A program made the position numbers and the translations under genes. This document shows, one piece after another, positions 53,145-62,855 of a DNA stretch of 64,000 bases. The DNA comes from Promethearchaeota archaeon (lineage in GTDB: Archaea; Asgardarchaeota; Lokiarchaeia; Sigyniarchaeales; SOKP01). The stretch lies in contig JAUWGH010000002.1 of NCBI GenBank assembly GCA_030606485.1, positions 62,001 through 126,000 on the forward strand, given 5' to 3'. Position 1 is the stretch's first letter; every line of letters begins with the position of its first letter. A model generated the notes under the pieces. That model was not told where the DNA came from. It was given only the letters and a program-made list of their open reading frames with translations, and made no database searches.

Positions 53145-56100
53145 CTACTTTTTCCCTCCTTTATCGATTTTTTTATCAATTAAAACCATTTCTTTCTCTT
53201 TTTTCCTGAATCGCTTATAAACAATATAAAGTCCAACGGCAACACCAATTATAACGAATGTCATAATAAGTTGGATGTAATTGGGAGAAACTAAGACATT
53301 CATTGTGTTTATCGCAATTATTAAGCCACTTTTATCATGCATAACAACATCTATTTTTTTCCACCCTTCACTTAGAGAAACAGAAACAATTTTAGATGTA
53401 GTAATTCCTTGACTCATACCATTTACGAAAACTTCAAAATAGTCATAATTTGAATCTGTGTCCCATTCAATGTTGAAATTATGAGAAGTTATAATTTGTT
53501 CATTAATCGGATTTAAGATATCAATTTTAAATTTAGAATTAATACAGAATATTAACTCTTCCCTGCTAATTAAAAGTTCATTTCTTCCATCTTCGTTTAA
53601 ATCAATAATTGGATATACTGAATCTACGTCTATATTAATTCTATAAAGCGTGGTACGGTTGATTACATCCAAAATTTCAGTTATTTTAACTCCCATATAT
53701 ACTTGACCACCCCATTCTGTAGTCGTTAAAGTATATGAATTACGTTCAATAAGAATCTCACTTTTGTTATCTCCGTTAACATCTCCAATATTTTCGATAG
53801 AATAGACAAATTCATATTCTTCCCAGGGATAAGGAATAGTACAACTATAAGAATCAAATTCCCAATAATATCCAGTTAATTCAATTGCATTATTTTCATC
53901 ACTGTTATAAATATCATAAAAATTCGCTGATGATCCTTTACAGTAATCCCCCCATGAACCCCCCCAGCTTTGTACTTGTAAACCAACCATTGCATCTGAT
54001 ATTCCATCATTGTTACAATCTCCAATTGATACAAATGGCATTTTGAGTTTATTTTGATCCGAAGAACTACCACTTGGCAAATATGTATTTTGTAATAGTT
54101 TCCGGAACAAAATATTAGGATTTGAATCACTAGAATTTCTACCATATATAATGATTTCCGTACCCCAAGTATAAATTTCTTGTGTTAACCCAATAGAAGA
54201 ATATAAACCTACATGATCAAGGTAATTATCTCCATCAAAATCTTCATAAGAAATTAATAGTCTATATCCAGCACCATCTGAACTAAAATCTATACTTCCC
54301 ACAGTCATAGAACCGCCATATGAAATTAAATTATTCACAGGTATTTTACTGACTATGGATCGACTATTAACGTCAATAATTTGAATATAAGTAAGCCCAA
54401 GCACTTCGTATTCAGGATCCCATTCATACGGATGAACCCATCCGTATTCCCCTATAATGATTCCAATTTTTCCATCTTTTGATATGGCTGTTTTTCCAGG
54501 AAATTCATAAAGATAATCACCAGAACCCGAAAGGAATGATGGGGTTATTTCCCATGTATAATCCATTTTAACTTTAGATTCGATATAATTATCAAAATGT
54601 GTTATTTGAGAATCCCAATGAGGATCGCTTATTAATTTATGAGAGCAATTATAATTTTCCCCAAATTGAAATTTTCCACTTATTAGCCAACTATTCAAAC
54701 TGTTATTCAACGGTATAATTTGAACATAATAATTGGGAATATATTTCGGATTAATACTCCATTTAGTGAAAACCTCTTTATTTTTAATATCAAAAAGACG
54801 TATTCTAGTGCTCCAATTTGTATATCCAAGTAAAGATAAACTTTCAACTCCAATTACTGCAACTACATCTAAATATTCATCGTCGGTACCATTAATTACT
54901 TCAAAATCTTGAATTTCTAAATTCAAAAGATTCTCACATGTGAACGAGTCTTCAGCATATTTCAATATATAACGCATATCATATTGATGTCCAAATAAAC
55001 CCCAATAGAACGCCCCAATTCCAAAATAATCAATTGTTAAATTAAAGGGTTCATTGCCATTAGTTACATTGATACGAATTCGAATGTTATGATTTGAATC
55101 TAGGAAATTTGTCAACCGTGTTTTACTTTTATAATCAAATTCTACGAAAGGATCAGCGTTTTCAGTTCCACGCGTAATGAGATACATATGATCATATTTA
55201 TAACTATTTGTTAAGTTAAAATATGTATAATTGGTTCTATCAGTAGTATTAAAACCTCCATAAAGATCAGGATAAGTATGATTATTCCAAGTGTGATTTA
55301 GATAACTCCAGTTGCATAAAACCCATTTATCACTCAATACATCATAAATTTCATATGTAAAATTATACCAATTAGAACTTGATGTATTTACAGCTACTCT
55401 AGTTTGCATTTTGAAAGCAGAAAATCTTTCAATTTGGGAAAGAGTATATTCCATAACGCCTAATGATCTATCATCGCTAAAATCTACAGGTATTGTTAGA
55501 TTAAATAAGACTTTCCATAAATTTCCAGATTGATTAGCTTTAATACTATAATTTCCTCCTTGTTTATCCCATAAATCAACTTTATTTCCTGAAGATTCAC
55601 CCCATTCGATTTGTATATCATCTACATGTAATAATGTTGAAATCTCCCATTCATTTTCCCACGAAATATCACTCCCAGAAATCCAACTACTAGGAATTTT
55701 ATTACTTATTCTATTATAAATATGAAATTCTCCAGAATCAATTTCAGTAGGATTATAATATGGTCCAGTATATTCATAGTGTCGATAAAATTTATATGGG
55801 AAACCCAATAATGAAGTGTCCCATAATATTACACCATTTGAACCATTAATTGCCAAAATTCTTGTATACTCAGATAATAAGGCTCTATAGATATTATCTG
55901 AGGTAGAACCTGAAGGAAGCGTATTTTCGCCTGATAGGGTTTTTATAATACTAGTAATTTCAGATGGAATTTTGGAGGGTATAATCCATGCGGCATAATC
56001 ATCAATATCATCATCATTTATATCTCCTATATTTAATAGATAATGTCCTTCCTTTTTTTCTGGAATATAATTCCCAGAGATGCTATAATCGACCTCATCA

Positions 56101-57533
56101 TTATCTATATAAACAATTGTTGGATTTTCTGATTCTTTATCATTAATATCATATCGATTAATTACTGATGTCTTAGGTTCCCAACCATCTTTTGCAAGTG
56201 AATACATATAAATTTGGATACTAGATGTTAAGTTAATTATTTCCGGATAAGAACCAAAATAGAATTGGTCACTTGACCAATTTAAACTAGCTGTAATATT
56301 AATTTTATCAAATCCAGATTCTGGGTTAATGTTGAATATCTTACCGTAAATTAGATATTTTTCTGGTGTTGTATAATCAAGGTCGCAAGCAATTGATATA
56401 TATTCAGTTATATTATCTTTGTTAATGTCTGGAATTTCGTATATTTTTACGCCTGATTTCATAAATATTCTTTTTACTGATGTATAAGGAGATGTTGAGA
56501 TACTGGACCAAAGTGGTATTGTGATATATGTCATATTAAAACACATAACGTTATCAAGCTCATTTCCAGATAATCCTGAAATTATTCTTAAATATCCATC
56601 ATCAGCAGCAATTAAGACATCATCTATGCCGTCATAGTCTGCGTCGCTTATAATTTTAATATCATCAATAGAATTTTGTACTTTTTCTGTGTCATAACCA
56701 AATATTGTTCTAATTGGTATGCTTGCAACATCGATAAGATGACTCCATAAATTTGTTCCATCTTTTGAATCAAATGCTCCCAATTTTCCCTCCTCTGAAC
56801 CTGCGATAATGGTATCAAATCCATTTCCATTTATATCTTCTAATACTTCTAATTTCCAAACATCGTTAGTGAAATCATTGCTATTTATCCATAATTCGTT
56901 ACCATCTTTTCCGCTTACAACAATCAGCCTAAACCATGAGGTTATAGCGATATCTGGTATAGAATCATCATTAATATCATTTATTACTTTAATATCCCAA
57001 GCATGAGTAATAAAATCATGTGTAGCATATGTTGTCGGGTCAATTCCTTCTATTGCTGGTTTAAATTTCCATATTTCCGAGCCATTGTTTGAAGTTATTG
57101 CAATTAAATTTGGATAATCTTGATCATAAGTGATAAGAACAAGATCGTAAGCAGAATCACCCGAGATGTCCTTGATTATATCAAAATTAATAACAGGTCC
57201 AAATGTTCTATAACTTATATTAATAAAACCATCTAATGAGATTGTAGCAATGCCCTCATTTGTTCCAACAACTATATATTTTTCTCCACTATCGGTAAAA
57301 TTAACTAATCTGGGTTGCATTGTAGCACCAGTACCAGGTAATCCTTTACCTAATTTCCACAGTATTGGATCGATCCCTGAATCAACCGTTTGGGTTTTAA
57401 TGCAGTTGTTATTTAAATCATTTTTAACATGATTAAATGGAAATATATTAATAAACGGCACTAACGTAATAAAAATCACAATATATGCTGCAACAATTTT
57501 TTTAGTAATTTTTGAATTCAGTTTGACCTTCAT
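53145..57533 (-). CDS. Giant FG-GAP / PQQ-like beta-propeller surface protein
   Basis: This 1462-residue protein has a signal peptide (IVAAYIVIFITLVPFINIFPF) and one C-terminal membrane helix (LIMTFVIIGVAVGLYIVYKRF). It contains many calcium-binding FG-GAP/VCBS-type loops: DINDDSIPDIAI, DINGNGFDTIIAG, DADYDGIDDVLIA, DINDDDIDDYAAW, GDCNNDGISDAMVG and GDVNGDNKSEILIE. Strands with DG-x-x-LW recall PQQ-binding propellers. The region near residue 1370 (NEQIITSHNFNIEWDTDSNYDYFEVFVNG) looks like an Ig-type domain. It is likely a cell-surface adhesion or sensor protein. It is the first gene of an operon with an ABC-2 exporter. Confidence 0.88.
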   Translation of the reverse strand: MKVKLNSKITKKIVAAYIVIFITLVPFINIFPFNHVKNDLNNNCIKTQTVDSGIDPILWKLGKGLPGTGATMQPRLVNFTDSGEKYIVVGTNEGIATISLDGFINISYRTFGPVINFDIIKDISGDSAYDLVLITYDQDYPNLIAITSNNGSEIWKFKPAIEGIDPTTYATHDFITHAWDIKVINDINDDSIPDIAITSWFRLIVVSGKDGNELWINSNDFTNDVWKLEVLEDINGNGFDTIIAGSEEGKLGAFDSKDGTNLWSHLIDVASIPIRTIFGYDTEKVQNSIDDIKIISDADYDGIDDVLIAADDGYLRIISGLSGNELDNVMCFNMTYITIPLWSSISTSPYTSVKRIFMKSGVKIYEIPDINKDNITEYISIACDLDYTTPEKYLIYGKIFNINPESGFDKINITASLNWSSDQFYFGSYPEIINLTSSIQIYMYSLAKDGWEPKTSVINRYDINDKESENPTIVYIDNDEVDYSISGNYIPEKKEGHYLLNIGDINDDDIDDYAAWIIPSKIPSEITSIIKTLSGENTLPSGSTSDNIYRALLSEYTRILAINGSNGVILWDTSLLGFPYKFYRHYEYTGPYYNPTEIDSGEFHIYNRISNKIPSSWISGSDISWENEWEISTLLHVDDIQIEWGESSGNKVDLWDKQGGNYSIKANQSGNLWKVLFNLTIPVDFSDDRSLGVMEYTLSQIERFSAFKMQTRVAVNTSSSNWYNFTYEIYDVLSDKWVLCNWSYLNHTWNNHTYPDLYGGFNTTDRTNYTYFNLTNSYKYDHMYLITRGTENADPFVEFDYKSKTRLTNFLDSNHNIRIRINVTNGNEPFNLTIDYFGIGAFYWGLFGHQYDMRYILKYAEDSFTCENLLNLEIQDFEVINGTDDEYLDVVAVIGVESLSLLGYTNWSTRIRLFDIKNKEVFTKWSINPKYIPNYYVQIIPLNNSLNSWLISGKFQFGENYNCSHKLISDPHWDSQITHFDNYIESKVKMDYTWEITPSFLSGSGDYLYEFPGKTAISKDGKIGIIIGEYGWVHPYEWDPEYEVLGLTYIQIIDVNSRSIVSKIPVNNLISYGGSMTVGSIDFSSDGAGYRLLISYEDFDGDNYLDHVGLYSSIGLTQEIYTWGTEIIIYGRNSSDSNPNILFRKLLQNTYLPSGSSSDQNKLKMPFVSIGDCNNDGISDAMVGLQVQSWGGSWGDYCKGSSANFYDIYNSDENNAIELTGYYWEFDSYSCTIPYPWEEYEFVYSIENIGDVNGDNKSEILIERNSYTLTTTEWGGQVYMGVKITEILDVINRTTLYRINIDVDSVYPIIDLNEDGRNELLISREELIFCINSKFKIDILNPINEQIITSHNFNIEWDTDSNYDYFEVFVNGMSQGITTSKIVSVSLSEGWKKIDVVMHDKSGLIIAINTMNVLVSPNYIQLIMTFVIIGVAVGLYIVYKRFRKKEKEMVLIDKKIDKGGKK
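53154..53162 (-). promoter_or_regulatory. Strong Shine-Dalgarno site for the ABC ATPase gene
   Basis: On the minus strand AAAGGAGGG lies inside the last codons of the giant surface protein gene, 9 nt before the ATPase ATG. The two genes abut with no gap. This implies translational coupling of the surface protein and the exporter. Confidence 0.75.
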
Positions 57534-57676
57534 TTTTAAATCTCATTAAATCTTGTTAATAAATTTATTATTACATAGAATTAAGGTTTAAAAGTAATCT
57601 AAGGATATTATTATTCGCTTCTATTATTTAATATTTTGTATTTTGTTAAAAAATTTAATTAATAATCGGATCTGAT

Positions 57677-58426
57677 ATGAAAGAAATTGATAAAATAGTT
57701 GAACTTTTAAAATATAAAACAAATTTCGATGATCTTAATGATGAATTTATTGATGAACTAAATAATCGAATTCTTAATTTTGCTAAAAATCCAAGTTCTA
57801 ACGATTTAAAAACACTTTTGTCTGTAATAAAAACAAAACCACAAGATTTAATTGCAAAAATCATATTAAATCTTGTTTATACAATCGGAGAAATCGGAAA
57901 AAAGGTTGAAATTCCATCAGATATAATCAATTTTTTAATTAATTTTTATTTTAAATCTGATCAATGGGTAAGAAAAGAAATTGTTGAATCATTAGGAAAA
58001 ATTGGAACCAATCAAAATCTAGATGAGAAATCGCTTAGATTATTATACAACTCTTTAAATGATGATTACGCTGATTTGAGGTTAAAAGCTTTAGAAATCT
58101 TAGCCGCAAATGAAAAACATCATTCAATTAAATATGTTTACATACTTATATCTTTATTAGATAATCAAAATCCTGTCATAAAAGAGAATGCATCAAAAAT
58201 TTTGAAGATGCTTATAAAAGAAGAAAGCATTTTAATTGAAATTTTAACTAATTCAAAATTAAAATTAAATAAATTTCACATAAGGAATTTGATAGTTCTG
58301 TTTTCAGATTCTGTTTTCAAATTGCACAAATTGAAAGAAGCAATAGGTAAATCGGATTTGTCAGACGAAATTAAGGTGATGTTTTTTTCGGAGATTGATA
58401 CTATAATTAAAATAATAAGTAAATAA
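57677..58426 (+). CDS. HEAT-repeat protein
   Basis: This 249-residue protein of antiparallel helix pairs has HEAT features (Asp/Arg in the turn): DQWVRKEIVESLGKIGTNQN, DYADLRLKALEILAANEKHH and NPVIKENASKILKMLIKEES. It is probably a small scaffold or adaptor. It is divergent from the giant surface protein gene across 143 nt and convergent with the CoA-transferase gene. No catalytic motif is visible. Confidence 0.8.
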   Translation: MKEIDKIVELLKYKTNFDDLNDEFIDELNNRILNFAKNPSSNDLKTLLSVIKTKPQDLIAKIILNLVYTIGEIGKKVEIPSDIINFLINFYFKSDQWVRKEIVESLGKIGTNQNLDEKSLRLLYNSLNDDYADLRLKALEILAANEKHHSIKYVYILISLLDNQNPVIKENASKILKMLIKEESILIEILTNSKLKLNKFHIRNLIVLFSDSVFKLHKLKEAIGKSDLSDEIKVMFFSEIDTIIKIISK

Positions 58427-58436
58427 GAAATATTTT

Positions 58437-60356
58437 CTACTTTTGTTTTTTTGTGATATCTACAGTGAAGGTTGTAATTCCTCCTTCAATTTGCGTTCCA
58501 ATCAATGGATATCCTGAATTGTGAATTATATGAAGCATTGGTTTATTCTCCAAGAGTATTGACCCAGAAAATGAATTATATCGCAATTCACGTGCAATAG
58601 TTGCTAAATAATGTAATAAAAATTTCGAAATGCCCAATCCTCGCCATTCTTTACGCACAGTAAAAGCTAATTCACTATTTGAGGGCATATTCGTCTTGAA
58701 AAACCCACCAATTCCCACGATTTTTGTATTTCCATTATTTTCATATATTGCAACCATGATCATATCCGTTGAATAGTCAATATTAACAAATGGTTGAATT
58801 TTCTTATGTCGAAAATCTACTATAGGCGAAAAGAAACGATAATATCGATCTTGTTTATCTAAGGAATAGTAAAGGTCTTGTAACATTCTTTCATCAGTTG
58901 GCTTTATAGGCCGAATTTCTAATGAAACGTTATTTGATAAGATTAATCGAGTCTCATATTTTTCAGGATATAGACTAATTCTCCCATCAACAGAAATAGG
59001 TAATATTTGATCTGAATACACATAATGCCAATTTTTAGCATGTTCTAATAATTCTTCTCGGAAATCCGGATGCGCTATATTAATCATCTGAAGAACTCTT
59101 TCTCTTATACTTTTTCCATATAAATATGCTATTCCCCATTCAGTTATAACGTAATGAACATCTCCACGTGTAATAACAACTCCTGTCCCTGTTGCTAAAT
59201 AAGGAACTATTCTTGAAACTACTTTTCCATCTGATAGAACAGCTATTGAAGGCAAGACTATAATTGGTTTTCCTTCTTTACATCTTCCCGCTCCTCTAAT
59301 AAAATCTACTTGCCCTCCTATGCCACTATAAAAATTATGTCCAAGAGAATCGGCATTAACTTGCCCTGTTAAATCAACAGTGAGTGCTGCATTTATTGCA
59401 ACTTGCTTCCTATTTTGGGCAATAATGAATGGATCATTAACATAATCAGATGGGTAAAATTCAACACTTGGGTTATCATCAACAAAGTCATAAAGTCTGC
59501 GTGAACCCATTACAAAAGAAACTATAATTTTATCTTTATGAATTGTTTTCTTTTTACAAGTAACAATACCTTTTTCAACTAAATCAACCATACCATCTGA
59601 GAAAACCTCACTATGAACTCCAAGATCTTTTTTATCATCTAAATATCTCGTAAATGCATTAGGAATCTGACCAATACCCATTTGTAGAGTTGACTCATTT
59701 TCAATTAATGAAGCTACAAATTTACCAATCTTATTCGCAACCTCATTTGGAGGTTCATAATTGAATTCAATTATATTATGATCAGATAAAATAAATGCAT
59801 CAATATCATCCATATGAATAAATGAATTACCCAATGTTCTCGGCATATTGGGATTGATTTCGGCTACGACAAAATTAGCTTCTTCCGTGATTGGTTTTAC
59901 AATATCGACATTAATTCCGTAACTACAGAATCCAAATTTGTCTGGAGTGCTAATTTGGATAAGAGAAGTATCCAAATGCATGCGTCCTTGCTTAAAAAGA
60001 CGAGGAATTTCAGATAAAAGCATTGGAGTATAATCTGCTAATCCTGCTTGGATTGCTTTTCTAAGGCTTGCTCCAATAAAAAAAGCGTTATGTCTAAAGA
60101 GATCTTCTATTCCACTAGCGGTTTCATAATAATTAAGATCACTAAGGCTTAAAAAATGTAATATCTCAACATCTGGAAGCGTTGGTCCGAGTTCTATTAA
60201 TTTTTTAACTAGGTCAACGGGTTCAGAGCAACCAGAATCAATGAAAATTCTATCTCCTGGTTTTATAAATTTTGTGATAGCCTTCTCGATAGAAACTTGT
60301 TTTTTGGAATAATTTTTTAACCATTTAGGATTTTTATTAGTAAATTTTTTAGACAC
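58437..60356 (-). CDS. Acetyl-CoA hydrolase/transferase-family protein fused to a GNAT domain
   Basis: Residues 1-450 of this 639-residue protein are a class I CoA-transferase/hydrolase of the Cat1 / 4-hydroxybutyrate CoA-transferase type. The catalytic glutamate is in LGVHSEVFSDGMVDL near 245, and GIGGQVDFIRGA and YVITEWGIAYLYGKSIRER are family blocks. Residues 480-639 are a GNAT domain (LEIRPIKPTDERMLQDLYYSLD, AFTVRKEWRGLGISKFLLHYLA with the Q/R-x-x-G-x-G site). This two-domain chain is a known arrangement. The GNAT part may regulate or use acetyl-CoA. The substrate acid is not clear. Confidence 0.9.
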   Translation of the reverse strand: MSKKFTNKNPKWLKNYSKKQVSIEKAITKFIKPGDRIFIDSGCSEPVDLVKKLIELGPTLPDVEILHFLSLSDLNYYETASGIEDLFRHNAFFIGASLRKAIQAGLADYTPMLLSEIPRLFKQGRMHLDTSLIQISTPDKFGFCSYGINVDIVKPITEEANFVVAEINPNMPRTLGNSFIHMDDIDAFILSDHNIIEFNYEPPNEVANKIGKFVASLIENESTLQMGIGQIPNAFTRYLDDKKDLGVHSEVFSDGMVDLVEKGIVTCKKKTIHKDKIIVSFVMGSRRLYDFVDDNPSVEFYPSDYVNDPFIIAQNRKQVAINAALTVDLTGQVNADSLGHNFYSGIGGQVDFIRGAGRCKEGKPIIVLPSIAVLSDGKVVSRIVPYLATGTGVVITRGDVHYVITEWGIAYLYGKSIRERVLQMINIAHPDFREELLEHAKNWHYVYSDQILPISVDGRISLYPEKYETRLILSNNVSLEIRPIKPTDERMLQDLYYSLDKQDRYYRFFSPIVDFRHKKIQPFVNIDYSTDMIMVAIYENNGNTKIVGIGGFFKTNMPSNSELAFTVRKEWRGLGISKFLLHYLATIARELRYNSFSGSILLENKPMLHIIHNSGYPLIGTQIEGGITTFTVDITKKQK

Positions 60357-60446
60357 ATGATTACTAAAGAAGATTCCTTCTAAAATTTTATTTAATTTTT
60401 AAAAAGAGAGATATGATTTGGTACATAACCTTTTATCCATCTCTAT

Positions 60447-62612
60447 TTATTTTTTTATACACTGTCCATTTTTAATTTCAAAATTCTCACATTTAGAACA
60501 AAAGCCATAACCGTCTATTTTCTCCTTTAATCCATAATTCCAACAGAGAGGACATAAATAATAATCAAAATACTTACCGTTTTTTGATGTTTTTATTCTA
60601 AATACATTACAACCACATTTTTGACAGTTAGCATTCTTTAGAATGGAAATAGTCCCTCTTTGAGGTAAAGCAAAAGTAGTTTTACAATCTTCTGACTTAC
60701 AAGCCAGAAATCTTGTTTTCTTTTTTGTTCTTATGACAACCATCGGTGCTTTTTTGCATACTGAACATAGAGATTTTGTTTCTTGCCGTATATTTGCTTG
60801 AATTGAAATTTGTAAATCTTCGAACTTTTTTAAAAAAATAGGCTTTCTTTTCCTGAACTTATCGAATAAATTTAAAAATTCTAGCTTTATTTTTTCTGAT
60901 ACGAATTTCCAATCGATTTTGCCCTCCTTTATTTGTTCTAAATAATTTTCTACATAAGCAGTAAAACTTGGCTGCAAAAATTCTAACCACACATCTTTTA
61001 AGTTATCAATTAAAACATATCCTAATTCAGTTAATCGAACAGATTTTTTATCTCTTTCAATATATTTTCGATCTATCAATAGTTGAATCATACCTGGTCT
61101 CGTGCTTTTTGTCCCGATTTTTTGTGACTCCATTAATTTTATTAATGAATTATCAGTATATCTCGGAGGGTGTTTTGTCTCCCGATCCTCAAGTTCGATT
61201 GATTTTATATCTAAATTATTATGTTTGTCTGGTAGTTTTAAAGGTGGATTATACTTCTGCATTAAAAATGGAGCAATTTCATATGGTCCTTTTTCTATTA
61301 GTACATCATTTTTTAAGACAAAAACTTCATTTCCTACGGAAAAGATACACTTAGTTTTAATTGCTTTTCCAGGGCTAGAAAAAAGTGATAAATAATATCT
61401 TGCTAATAGGTCGTATACTTTAGAATGGAGTTGGGAAGGAAAGATTTTATCTGTTAAATCTACACTTTTTATCGTAGTGATTGGAGGGTGGTCTTGTGCA
61501 TCTTTTTTACCTTGGTTGGGAACAGTTTTATTTTTATTTATTAAGAATCGAGAGAAATCTCCGTAATCTGCATGTGTAAGAAATTGACTAATATTTTCTG
61601 TATGGTTAAAACTTTCCTTATATTTGTCCGTATCCGTTCTTGGATAGGTAATTAACTGATTAAGATAAAGATCTTCCATGATCTTCAATGCATATATGGC
61701 TGTAACATTTGAGTGTTTAATAATAAGTTGCAAGGCTTTAGAAGTATTTAGAGGTGTGGGAGGATATTTCAAAACGGTTCTAGAATTTTTATTTTTTATG
61801 TATCCATTTCTTTCATTCCGAATTTTGTTAAAAACAGTTTCTGCAGTTTTTTTATCTTGAATGGGATTTTTAAGATTCGGGCAAACATATTTGAAACCAT
61901 TATTCTCTACGATTGCATTAATTACCCAAAACGGTTTTGGTATAAAGTTTCTAATTTGAGTCTCTCTTAAAAATATTAGATATAAAAGACATGTTTGAAC
62001 TCTGCCAATAGAAACGAATTGCACATTAGCTTTCTTTATCAAAGACTTCAATGTTAAAGAAACTTCTCTTGTGGCTGAAAAACCAATAATTGCATCGATA
62101 ATAGCCCGTGCCTCACCTGCATAAGCCCAACTCCATTTAGGTTGTATCTGATTGTTATAAGCCCTGATAATATCCTGTTTTTGAAGCGAACTAAGCCATA
62201 ATTGACTTATCTTAGTAATGTTTTTAGAATTTTTTACAACTGAATATGCGTCAACTAAGCCTATATTACAACCCTCGACATCCGCATCGGTACCTATGAT
62301 ACAAGAATTAATATTCAATTTTTTAGAAATGAATGCTAATAAACGGATGTAGTTATTTGCATATGTAGAGGGGAATTTAAAAATTGAGTCGGAATTTGTT
62401 AAAATATCACGGGGATCACTCTTAGTCCAACTCTTATACTTGTCGGTATTACGGTATTCTTTAATATGACCGCGTAGAGGAACTACATAAATATTTTTAT
62501 CTTTAATATAATAATAGGATAATTTATTAAATGATAATTTATCAGGTATGCCTATTGCATTTGCAATAGCTTCTGCTGCCTTTCTTTTTTCACAAATTAT
62601 TAATTCATTCAA
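60447..62612 (-). CDS. topA: DNA topoisomerase I (type IA), archaeal
   Basis: This 721-residue protein starts with a TOPRIM domain: LIICEKRKAAEAIANAIG with the catalytic Glu, and GTDADVEGCNIG with the Asp-x-Asp-x-Glu metal site. The catalytic tyrosine is in LITYPRTDTDKY near residue 330. Further core motifs are FVSIGRVQTCLL and IGTKSTRPGMI. The C-terminus has zinc fingers (CSVCKKAP, CKSEDC, CQKCGC, CPLCWNYG, CSKCENF) for DNA binding. It relaxes negative supercoils. The variant TOPRIM (V in place of R, C in place of E after EG) is seen in archaeal TopA. Confidence 0.93.
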   Translation of the reverse strand: MNELIICEKRKAAEAIANAIGIPDKLSFNKLSYYYIKDKNIYVVPLRGHIKEYRNTDKYKSWTKSDPRDILTNSDSIFKFPSTYANNYIRLLAFISKKLNINSCIIGTDADVEGCNIGLVDAYSVVKNSKNITKISQLWLSSLQKQDIIRAYNNQIQPKWSWAYAGEARAIIDAIIGFSATREVSLTLKSLIKKANVQFVSIGRVQTCLLYLIFLRETQIRNFIPKPFWVINAIVENNGFKYVCPNLKNPIQDKKTAETVFNKIRNERNGYIKNKNSRTVLKYPPTPLNTSKALQLIIKHSNVTAIYALKIMEDLYLNQLITYPRTDTDKYKESFNHTENISQFLTHADYGDFSRFLINKNKTVPNQGKKDAQDHPPITTIKSVDLTDKIFPSQLHSKVYDLLARYYLSLFSSPGKAIKTKCIFSVGNEVFVLKNDVLIEKGPYEIAPFLMQKYNPPLKLPDKHNNLDIKSIELEDRETKHPPRYTDNSLIKLMESQKIGTKSTRPGMIQLLIDRKYIERDKKSVRLTELGYVLIDNLKDVWLEFLQPSFTAYVENYLEQIKEGKIDWKFVSEKIKLEFLNLFDKFRKRKPIFLKKFEDLQISIQANIRQETKSLCSVCKKAPMVVIRTKKKTRFLACKSEDCKTTFALPQRGTISILKNANCQKCGCNVFRIKTSKNGKYFDYYLCPLCWNYGLKEKIDGYGFCSKCENFEIKNGQCIKK

Positions 62613-62855
62613 TATCTTTACTATGAAAGTGAGACAATTTGTTTTTTATTAAAAATCTAAATAATTGTTTGATTTAAGTAAATATCTTATTTAGTATTTT
62701 ACTGAATTTTTATTATATTTTACGAGAGGTTGTATATAAATAAAAAATTTTACGTTAAATCATCATAATTAATTATTATGAAGATATAATTGCAATATTT
62801 AAGAAATATCATCAAACACGCAAGATTTAAAATCTTAAGTATATTAGTGTAAATC

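Noticed and set aside
60968-61395. Two overlapping plus-strand open frames of about 100-130 codons
   Set aside because: They lie opposite the conserved topoisomerase I core and code for leucine/cysteine-rich shadow sequence.
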